DNA of 26,341 bases from DATAAM01 sp036260075 (lineage in GTDB: Bacteria > Actinomycetota > Acidimicrobiia > Acidimicrobiales > JAHWLA01): contig DATAAM010000045.1 of assembly GCA_036260075.1 (NCBI GenBank), forward strand, positions 1 through 26,341, given 5' to 3'. A model generated the notes under the pieces. The model saw only the letters and a program-made list of their open reading frames with translations. It was not told the origin of the DNA and did not search any database. The translations under genes and the position numbers were made by a program. Below are positions 13,315 through 19,639 of the stretch, one piece after another; position 1 is the stretch's first letter, and each line of letters begins with the position of its first letter.

Positions 13315-16300
13315 ACGTTGCGCCGGTAGCGGCCGCCCACCTCGAACAGCGTCTGGGTGATCTCGCCGAGCGAGCAGCAGCGCACGGCGTCGACGAGCAC
13401 GGCGAAGACGTTCTCGCCGTCGAGCGCGGCCTCGCGGAGGCGGGCCAGCATCGCAGGCCGCTCGGCTGCATGGCGGGCCTGGAACTCGCGCAGGCGACGG
13501 AGCTGCGACTGCTTCTCGTCCTCGGTGGAGCGGGCCAGCGGCGGCGTGGGCGGCGGTTGCTCTTCGGCGCGGGGGTTGCGGAACGTGTTCACGCCGACGA
13601 TCGGCAGCGAGCCGTCGTGCTTGCGCTGCTCGTACAGCATGGACTCGTCCTGGATGCGCCCTCGTTGGTAGCCCGTCTCCATGGCGCCGAGCACGCCGCC
13701 CCGCTCGTCGAGGCGCTCGAACTCGCGCAGCACCGCCTCCTCCACGAGGTCGGTGAGCTCGTCGACGACGAACGAGCCCTGGTTGGGGTTCTCGTTCATG
13801 GCGAGGCCCCACTCCTTGTTGATGATCAGTTGGACGGCGAGGGCACGGCGCACCGACTCCTCGGTGGGCGTGGTCACCGCTTCGTCGTAGGCGTTGGTGT
13901 GGAGGCTGTTGCAGTTGTCGTAGATCGCGATGAGCGCCTGGAGCGTGGTGCGGATGTCGTTGAACGCCATCTCCTGCGCGTGCAGCGAGCGGCCCGAGGT
14001 CTGCACGTGGTACTTCAGCTTCTGCGACCGCTCATTGGCCCCGTAGCGCTCGCGCATGGCCACCGCCCAGATGCGGCGGGCCACGCGGCCCAGCACCGTG
14101 TACTCCGGGTCCATGCCGTTGCTGAAGAAGAACGAGAAGTTGGGAGCGAAGTCGTCGACCTTCATGCCCCGGGCCAGGTAGGCCTCCACGTAGGTGAAGC
14201 CGTTGGCCAGCGTGAAAGCCAGCTGGGTGATGGGGTTCGCGCCCGCCTCGGCGATGTGGTAGCCGGAGATCGAGACGGAGTAGAAGTTGCGCACCCCGTG
14301 CTCGATGAACCACTCCTGGATGTCGGCCATCATCCCGAGGGCGAACTCCGTTGAGAAGATGCACGTGTTCTGGCCTTGGTCCTCCTTGAGGATGTCGGCC
14401 TGCACGGTCCCTCGCACCCGCCGCAGCACGCCCTCGTGGTCCTCGGGGTGCTGATCCATGGCGGTGTTGAGGAACATGGCCAGGATCGTGGGCGCCGGAC
14501 CGTTGATCGTCATCGACACCGACGTCTTCGGGTCGGCCAGGTCGAAGCCGTCGTACAGCGCCTTCATGTCGTCGAGCGTGGCGATCGACACGCCGGAGTT
14601 GCCGACCTTGCCGTAGATGTCGGGGCGCTCGTCGGGGTCGTAGCCGTAGAGGGTGACGGAGTCGAAGGCGGTCGACAGCCGGGCGGCCTCCGAGTCCCGG
14701 GCGAGGAGGTGGAAGCGCCGGTTGGTGCGGAAGGGGTCACCCTCGCCCGCGAACATGCGGGTGGGATCCTCACCCTCGCGCTTCAACGGGAACACGCCCG
14801 CGGTGTACGGGAAGCGCCCGGGCAGGTTCTCCCGACGCAGCCATCGCAGCAGCGCGCCGTCGTCCTCGATGCGGGGCACCGCCACGCGCGGGATGGCGCT
14901 GCCCGACAGCGACTCGCGGGGCGGCGCCTTGCGATACTCCTCGGCCACCTGCGGCCACTCGGCCAACAGGCGGCGTGACTCCTCGGTGAGCCGCCCTTCC
15001 GCAGCGGCCACGGCGGCGTCGAGCTCGGCAGAGGTGACGTGCTCCCGCGCCGTGCGCAGGTGCTGCGCCAGGCGGGCGGCGGCGGCCTGCTCGTCGGTCT
15101 GCTCGTGGTAGCGGCGCACGGCCTCGGCGATCTCGCCGAGGTAGCGGGTGCGGTTCCCCGGGACGATCTGGCGGGCCTTGGTGGAGACCTTGGTGTCGAC
15201 CGGCGGCAGCACACCCGCCTCGAAGCCCAAGCGGTCGCGCAGGTGCTGGTACAGGGCGGTGACGCCGTCGTCGTTGAAGCGGGCGGCGATGGTGCCGAAC
15301 ACGGGCAGCGACTCGGGCGGCTCGCTCCACGACTCCCGCAGCCGGGAGAGCTGGCGCCGTACGTCGCGGAGGGCGTCCTCGCCGCCGCGTCGGTCGAACT
15401 TGTTGACGGCCACGGCCTCGGCGTGGTCGAGCATCTCGATCTTCTCGAGCTGGCTGGCCGCACCGAACTCGGGCGTCATCACGTAGATGGGCACGTCGAC
15501 GTAGGGGACGATGCCCGCGTCGCCTTGCCCGATGCCTGGCGTCTCCACGATCACGAGGTCGAAGCCCGCGGCCTTGCACGCGGTGATCACGTCGGCCACG
15601 ACGGCGGGCACCTCGCCCGTCGCCTCGCGGGTGGCGAGGGAACGGAAGTACACGCGGTCGGGGTCGATCGAGTTCATGCGGATGCGGTCGCCCAGGAGCG
15701 CGCCGCCCGCCTTGCGCCGGGTGGGGTCGACGGCGACCACCGCGATGCGCAGCTTGTCCTCCTGGTCGAGGCGGAAGCGGCGCACGATCTCGTCGGTCAA
15801 CGACGACTTGCCCGAGCCGCCCGTGCCGGTGATGCCGAGCGTGGGAACGCTGCGGCGGGCGGCCGCGGCCCGCAGCTCGTCGAGGAGCGGAGCAGCGAGC
15901 GTGCCGCCTTCGAGCGCGGTGATCGTGCGGGCCAGGGTGCGCTGGTCGCCCGCGTAGAGGGCCTCCAGCGAAGCGGGAGGCTCGGCCGCCAAGGGGACGT
16001 CGCAGGCCTCGACCATGGTGTTGACCATGGCGCCCAGGCCCATGCGGGCGCCGTCCTCGGGCGTGAAGATGCGGGCCACGCCATAGTCGTGCAGCCGGTC
16101 GATCTCCTCGGGCACGATCACGCCGCCCCCGCCGCCGAAGACCTTGACGTCGGGACGGCCCCGCTCGCGCAAGCTGTCGACCAGGTATTCGAAGTACTCG
16201 ACGTGGCCGCCCTGGTAGGAGCTCACGGCCACGCCCTGCACGTCCTCCTGGAGAGCGGCGGTGGCGATGTCGTCGACGGAGCGGTTGTGGCCGAGGTGGA

Positions 16301-16415
16301 CGACCTCGACGCCCTGCGACTGGAGGATGCGCCGCATGATGTTGATGGCGGCGTCGTGGCCGTCGAACAGCGACGCGGCGGTGATGAAGCGGACGGGGTG
16401 GGCGGGCACGTGCAC
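13311..16415 (-). CDS. icmF: Fused isobutyryl-CoA mutase (IcmF)
   Basis: A 1034-residue B12 enzyme interconverting isobutyryl-CoA and n-butyryl-CoA, with its G-protein chaperone built in. Order: B12-binding domain (about 8-140, DGHDAAINIM with His20 as lower cobalt ligand), MeaB-like GTPase (about 190-410, TGTGGSGKSS, ETPGIGQGD, NKFD), linker, and TIM-barrel substrate domain (about 500-1030). Substrate-pocket residues match isobutyryl-CoA mutase: Phe555 in RMFAGEG and Gln682 in GQNT, where methylmalonyl-CoA mutases have Tyr and Arg. GTG 16415 is chosen over the TTG at 16424 because a TACCTT hexamer lies 7 nt upstream of the GTG and overlaps the TTG. Its stop shares CTAG with the convergent patatin stop. 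The divergent MarR gene is the likely regulator. Confidence 0.94.
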   Translation of the reverse strand: MHVPAHPVRFITAASLFDGHDAAINIMRRILQSQGVEVVHLGHNRSVDDIATAALQEDVQGVAVSSYQGGHVEYFEYLVDSLRERGRPDVKVFGGGGGVIVPEEIDRLHDYGVARIFTPEDGARMGLGAMVNTMVEACDVPLAAEPPASLEALYAGDQRTLARTITALEGGTLAAPLLDELRAAAARRSVPTLGITGTGGSGKSSLTDEIVRRFRLDQEDKLRIAVVAVDPTRRKAGGALLGDRIRMNSIDPDRVYFRSLATREATGEVPAVVADVITACKAAGFDLVIVETPGIGQGDAGIVPYVDVPIYVMTPEFGAASQLEKIEMLDHAEAVAVNKFDRRGGEDALRDVRRQLSRLRESWSEPPESLPVFGTIAARFNDDGVTALYQHLRDRLGFEAGVLPPVDTKVSTKARQIVPGNRTRYLGEIAEAVRRYHEQTDEQAAAARLAQHLRTAREHVTSAELDAAVAAAEGRLTEESRRLLAEWPQVAEEYRKAPPRESLSGSAIPRVAVPRIEDDGALLRWLRRENLPGRFPYTAGVFPLKREGEDPTRMFAGEGDPFRTNRRFHLLARDSEAARLSTAFDSVTLYGYDPDERPDIYGKVGNSGVSIATLDDMKALYDGFDLADPKTSVSMTINGPAPTILAMFLNTAMDQHPEDHEGVLRRVRGTVQADILKEDQGQNTCIFSTEFALGMMADIQEWFIEHGVRNFYSVSISGYHIAEAGANPITQLAFTLANGFTYVEAYLARGMKVDDFAPNFSFFFSNGMDPEYTVLGRVARRIWAVAMRERYGANERSQKLKYHVQTSGRSLHAQEMAFNDIRTTLQALIAIYDNCNSLHTNAYDEAVTTPTEESVRRALAVQLIINKEWGLAMNENPNQGSFVVDELTDLVEEAVLREFERLDERGGVLGAMETGYQRGRIQDESMLYEQRKHDGSLPIVGVNTFRNPRAEEQPPPTPPLARSTEDEKQSQLRRLREFQARHAAERPAMLARLREAALDGENVFAVLVDAVRCCSLGEITQTLFEVGGRYRRNV

Positions 16416-16421
16416 GTCGTC

Positions 16422-16448
16422 CAAGGTACTTGAACGTCAAAGTATTTG
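16422..16448. promoter_or_regulatory. Tandem palindromic operator between icmF and the MarR gene
   Basis: Two 11-bp palindromes, CAAG-GTA-CTTG (16422-16432) and CAAA-GTA-TTTG (16438-16448), have perfect 4-bp arms, the same GTA centre, and centres 16 bp apart. Between them TTGA-ACG-TCAA (16430-16440) is a third symmetric reading. The left copy covers the icmF -10; the right copy abuts the MarR -10. This suits a MarR dimer pair controlling both genes. Confidence 0.65.
16423..16428 (-). promoter_or_regulatory. Candidate -10 of icmF (leaderless)
   Basis: TACCTT on the minus strand ends 7 nt before GTG 16415 and sits within the left palindrome. Confidence 0.5.
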
Positions 16449-16449
16449 C

Positions 16450-16455
16450 TACTGT
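16450..16455 (+). promoter_or_regulatory. Candidate -10 of the MarR gene (leaderless)
   Basis: TACTGT ends 6 nt before GTG 16462 and begins one base after the right-hand palindrome. Confidence 0.5.
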
Positions 16456-16461
16456 GGCCGA

Positions 16462-16956
16462 GTGCTGCGGTTCGATCCCATCGCCGAGGCGCGACGGCAG
16501 TGGGAGGAGCACGGCCTGCCGGAGCCGGTGGCCATGGCGGGCACCACCTCGATCATGCGGGCGCAGCAGCTGGTGCTGTCGAGGGTGGATGCCGCCCTTC
16601 GACCGTTGGGCCTCACCTTCGCCCGCTACGAGGCGCTGCGGCTCCTGGCGTTCAGCCGGGCCGGGCGGCTGCCCATGGCCAAGATCGGCGTGCGGCTGAT
16701 GGTTCACCCGGCCAGCGTGACCAACACGATCGACCGGCTGGAGGCGCAGGGACTGGTCCGCCGGGAGCCGCACCCGTCCGACGGCCGCACCACGCTGGCC
16801 GCCATCACGCCCGCCGGACGGCGGGTGGTGCAGCGGGCCACGAAGGCACTGGGCGCCGTGCGCTTCGGCCTCGACCTGCCCGACGACCGCGTGGCAGAGC
16901 TGGTGGACATCCTGCGCGACTTCCGAGCGGCGGCGGGCGACTTCGGCGCCGACTGA
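16462..16956 (+). CDS. MarR-family transcriptional regulator
   Basis: A 164-residue winged-helix regulator. The N-terminal helix is SIMRAQQLVLSRVDAALRPL. The recognition helix lies in HPASVTNTIDRLEAQGLV, and the wing RREPHPSDGRTTLAAITPAGR carries the DxRxx signature of the family. GTG 16462 is chosen because TACTGT lies 6 nt upstream; it gives a normal-length MarR protein. It is divergent from icmF across 46 bp that hold two palindromes with GTA centres. The simplest reading is autoregulation plus control of icmF, with a CoA thioester or fatty acid as possible ligand; the ligand is a guess. It converges with pirin, 11 bp apart. Confidence 0.9.
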   Translation: MLRFDPIAEARRQWEEHGLPEPVAMAGTTSIMRAQQLVLSRVDAALRPLGLTFARYEALRLLAFSRAGRLPMAKIGVRLMVHPASVTNTIDRLEAQGLVRREPHPSDGRTTLAAITPAGRRVVQRATKALGAVRFGLDLPDDRVAELVDILRDFRAAAGDFGAD

Positions 16957-16967
16957 GCCGTCTTCGG

Positions 16968-17906
16968 TTACCCGGTGCCTTCCGGCACGCGCCCGAGGCG
17001 GCCCGACTGGTAGTCCTCGAAGGCCTGAAGCAGCTCGGCCCGGGTGTTCATGACGAACGGCCCGTAGGCGGCCACCGGCTCGCGGATGGGCCGGCCGCCG
17101 AGGAGGAGCACGTCGAGCGCCTGCCCGTCGGCGCCGTGGAACGTGAGCGCGTCTCCGGGGCCGAACACGACCAACTGCCCCCGTCGGACGGTATGCCGCT
17201 CGGTGCCCGCCGTCCCCGCACCGGAGAGCACGTAGGCCAGGGCGTTGAAGTCGGCCCGCCACGGCACCACCAGCCGCGCTCCGGGCGCCACGGTGGCGTG
17301 GGCCACGGTGATCGGCGTGTGGGTCGACCCCGGGCCGCGGTGCCGGTCGATGTCGCCGGCGATCAGCCGCACGAGCGCGCCGCCGTCGTCGGAGGAGAGC
17401 AGCGCGACGTCGGTGCCTTCGAGGCTCTGGTAGCGCGGGGCTGTCATCTTCTGCGCGGCAGGGAGGTTCACCCACAGCTGCACGCCGTGGAAGAGGCCGC
17501 CGCTTGCCACCAGCTCCTCGGGCGGGCGTTCGATGTGCAGGATGCCCGAGCCCGCCGTCATCCACTGCGTGGCGCCGTCCGCGACCAGGCCGCCCCCGCC
17601 GTGCGAGTCGCGGTGCTGGAACGTGCCGTCGATCATGTACGTGACCGTCTCGAAGCCGCGGTGAGGGTGCCACGCGGTGCCCTTGGGCTCGCCCGGCGCG
17701 TACTCGACCTCGCCCATCTGGTCCATGTGCACGAAGGGGTCGAGGTCGCGCAGGTCGACGCCCGCGAACGCCCGACGGACGGGGAAGCCCTCACCCTCGA
17801 AGCCGGAGGGCGCGGTCGTCACCGAGCGCACGGGACGGTCGACGGCCTGGACCGAAGGCCGTTCGATCCGGGGCAGCGTGAGGGTGTCGGCGGTGACGGC
17901 GGGCAC
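16968..17906 (-). CDS. Pirin-family bicupin protein
   Basis: A 312-residue bicupin. The pirin N-terminal cupin motif WHPHRGFETVTYMIDG provides His80 and His82; His124 and Glu126 in GSGILHIER complete the iron site known from pirins. FQHRDSHGG and GLFHGVQLWVNLP are further pirin hallmarks. The C-terminal cupin spans about 190-300. Bacterial pirins have been reported as quercetinases or as redox-responsive regulators of metabolic enzymes; the role here is open. GTG 17906 is used because it opens straight onto the conserved TLPRIERPS. A TTG at 17918 is also possible: TAGCGT lies 8 nt before it, as in leaderless genes of the window. It is divergent from a secreted-protein gene. Confidence 0.87.
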   Translation of the reverse strand: MPAVTADTLTLPRIERPSVQAVDRPVRSVTTAPSGFEGEGFPVRRAFAGVDLRDLDPFVHMDQMGEVEYAPGEPKGTAWHPHRGFETVTYMIDGTFQHRDSHGGGGLVADGATQWMTAGSGILHIERPPEELVASGGLFHGVQLWVNLPAAQKMTAPRYQSLEGTDVALLSSDDGGALVRLIAGDIDRHRGPGSTHTPITVAHATVAPGARLVVPWRADFNALAYVLSGAGTAGTERHTVRRGQLVVFGPGDALTFHGADGQALDVLLLGGRPIREPVAAYGPFVMNTRAELLQAFEDYQSGRLGRVPEGTG

Positions 17907-17990
17907 GACACCTACCAACGCCGAATACGCTAGCGATGTTCCTCGCGTCGCAGAGAGCGTGGGCGCGGCCCGCGGCGGGGGCGTCGCAGG

Positions 17991-17996
17991 TACCGT
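17991..17996 (+). promoter_or_regulatory. Candidate -10 of the secreted proline-rich protein gene (leaderless)
   Basis: TACCGT ends 7 nt before GTG 18004, without a Shine-Dalgarno. Confidence 0.45.
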
Positions 17997-18003
17997 TCGG
18001 GCT

Positions 18004-18696
18004 GTGCACGGGGGTCGGCCGGCGTTCGCATGTGCAGTGGCAGCAGTGCTGCTCGGGCTGGCCGGCCTGGCGGCTGCCGCCCGCCACGAGGAGCCGGTGG
18101 TGGTCAGCACCCAGGGCGAGCTTCCGGAGGCACCGCCGACAGGGCTGCTGCCGCCCGAGGGCGGCGACGAGGAGGAGCCCGCGCCGCTCCCCGAGCCCGC
18201 CCCCCACGAGCCCCAGCCCGATCCGCCGCCGGAGGCGGCAAAGCCGCAGCCGCAGCCGGCACAGCCGCCGTCCTCGCCCGACGACCCGTACGCCCACGTG
18301 GAGCCCCGCGGGACACTGCGCCCGACAGCCCGCACGACCCAGCCCGCCACCAAGCCGACGTTCGATCGGGCCTTCTACGACGTGGTTGCCGAGCTCCGGC
18401 CCCAGGAGAGCCACCGGGCGCACGGCCACGCAGGCGCGTCCCGCACCTCGGGCGGCGTGTGGCGCATCACCGTGGTGGTCGACGGCCTCGTGCCCAACGC
18501 CCGCTACTCGATCCTGGTGACCCGGCCGGAGCCCAGCTACGGAACGCCGGGGCCCACGCCCTGCGAGTTCCAGGCGACCGCCCGAGGATGGGGCACCTGC
18601 ACAGGGGAGATGTGGGTGACGGAGGGCGGGCAGCCGCAGGGCATCGCCCTGTTCTCCGGCAGCGGCACGCCCCACGCTTCCGGCTCCTTCTCCTGA
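18004..18696 (+). CDS. Secreted proline-rich protein of unknown function
   Basis: A 230-residue protein that I do not recognise. Residues 1-25 form a signal peptide with an Ala/Leu core ending AAAA-R; the only early Cys (10) lies inside the hydrophobic core, so a lipoprotein is unlikely. Residues about 40-90 are a Pro/Glu-rich linker with many PEP, PQP and EAP steps, probably extended and spanning the wall. A compact C-terminal domain (about 118-230) has alternating hydrophobic residues (WRITVVVDGLVPNARYSILV), two cysteines (CEF, GTCTGEMW) that could pair, and a beta-sandwich look. It reads away from pirin and ends 12 bp before the convergent DinB stop. The GTG start is supported by the upstream TACCGT and the signal peptide. 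Confidence 0.75.
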   Translation: MHGGRPAFACAVAAVLLGLAGLAAAARHEEPVVVSTQGELPEAPPTGLLPPEGGDEEEPAPLPEPAPHEPQPDPPPEAAKPQPQPAQPPSSPDDPYAHVEPRGTLRPTARTTQPATKPTFDRAFYDVVAELRPQESHRAHGHAGASRTSGGVWRITVVVDGLVPNARYSILVTRPEPSYGTPGPTPCEFQATARGWGTCTGEMWVTEGGQPQGIALFSGSGTPHASGSFS

Positions 18697-18708
18697 GGCC
18701 CTCGCGGC

Positions 18709-19206
18709 TCAGCGCCGGTGGTCGCCCACCGCGCCGTCGAGCAGCTCCCGGCCGATGTCCATGTGGCCTGCGTGGCGAGCCGTCTCCTCGATCATGTGGA
18801 TGAGGACCCACCGCAGCGACACGGTCTCGCCCGTCCACGCCGTGCCGGTGGCTTCGACGTCCAGCTCGTGGATCACGGCGTCGGCGGCGGCGCGCGCTCG
18901 TCCGTAGAAGGCGACCACGTCCTCCGTCGACTCGTCGGGCTCGACGCGCAGGTCGGCGTTCTCGTCCTCCTCGTCGAAGGGCAGCGGCTCGGTCTCCCGC
19001 CCGAACGTCAGGCAGAACCACCCGTACTCGACGGCCGCGAGGTGCTTCACCAGCCCGAGCAGGTTCGTGCCCGAGGGGGTGAACGGCTGTCGCAGCTCGT
19101 CGTCGCCCAGGCCTTCGAGCTTCCACAGCACCACGTCGCGGTGGCGGTCGAGGCTGACGTGGAGGCTCTCCTTCTCGCCGCCGGTGAGTGGGACCCGCCG
19201 GGCCAT
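18709..19206 (-). CDS. DinB/DUF664 family protein
   Basis: A 165-residue four-helix-bundle protein. His55 (LVKHLAAVEYGW) and the pair His145 and His148 in EETARHAGHMDIGRELLDG are the metal-ligand pattern of the DinB/DUF664 superfamily. Related actinobacterial members are thiol-dependent transferases using mycothiol, but many have no known reaction, and none is assigned here. ATG 19206 shares one base with the upstream stop (TGATG), so it is translationally coupled to the acidic membrane protein and, through it, to the AAA+ gene. It is cytoplasmic. Confidence 0.85.
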   Translation of the reverse strand: MARRVPLTGGEKESLHVSLDRHRDVVLWKLEGLGDDELRQPFTPSGTNLLGLVKHLAAVEYGWFCLTFGRETEPLPFDEEDENADLRVEPDESTEDVVAFYGRARAAADAVIHELDVEATGTAWTGETVSLRWVLIHMIEETARHAGHMDIGRELLDGAVGDHRR

Positions 19207-19628
19207 CAGCGCGCCCGCCGGGTGCGCTCCCGCACGCGCTCTCGCTCCTTCTCCTCGTCGGCGGCGGGCTCGGCCTCGTGCTCCTCGCCCGCCTCGTGCG
19301 CAGGGTCGCTCCGGTCGACCACCTCGGCGTCCAGCGCCTCGGCCAGCTCGTCCTCCAACTCCTCCACCTCCTCGGCGGTGAGGTCGTGGGTGAGCACCTG
19401 GATGCGGACGCGTCGGTGGTCCTTGAAGACGGTCACGGCCACCGGCGCCGACTTCGACCCGACCCGCACGGCGAGCTCGAACTTCGCCACCGACTCGGTG
19501 TCGACCGTTCGGCGCACCTCCTCGCCCTCGGCTTTGTCGCGCAGTTTCTCCTCGACCTCGTCGAGGTGCTCGCTGGTGAGCGCGCCGGCCACGAGCACGA
19601 GCACGGCGATGCAGAAGATGCACGGCAT
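19206..19628 (-). CDS. Small acidic protein with N-terminal membrane segment, unknown function
   Basis: A 140-residue protein that I do not recognise. An N-terminal hydrophobic stretch (MPCIFCIAVLVLVAGAL, 1-17) with two cysteines could be a membrane anchor. The middle (about 35-85) has beta-like alternation (FELAVRVGSK, PVAVTVFKDHRRVRIQVL). The C-terminal half is extremely acidic (EEVEELEDELAEALDAE) and ends in a charged E/R-rich helix. The Shine-Dalgarno is very strong: GGAGGAGGG, 3 nt before the ATG, its first G being the last base of the upstream AAA+ stop codon TAG. The gene is wedged between the AAA+ ATPase and DinB, so an accessory or adaptor role for the ATPase is conceivable but unproven. 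Confidence 0.75.
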   Translation of the reverse strand: MPCIFCIAVLVLVAGALTSEHLDEVEEKLRDKAEGEEVRRTVDTESVAKFELAVRVGSKSAPVAVTVFKDHRRVRIQVLTHDLTAEEVEELEDELAEALDAEVVDRSDPAHEAGEEHEAEPAADEEKERERVRERTRRAR

Positions 19629-19639
19629 GGGCCCTCCTC

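Noticed and set aside
16416..16424. TTG at 16424 as the icmF start
   Set aside because: It lies inside the TACCTT -10 candidate and the operator. The GTG at 16415 has the same -10 spacing as other genes of the window.
14770..17673. A 967-codon minus-strand frame spanning the icmF start, MarR and pirin
   Set aside because: The product is Arg/Pro/Gly-rich with no motif and covers three well-supported genes in other frames.
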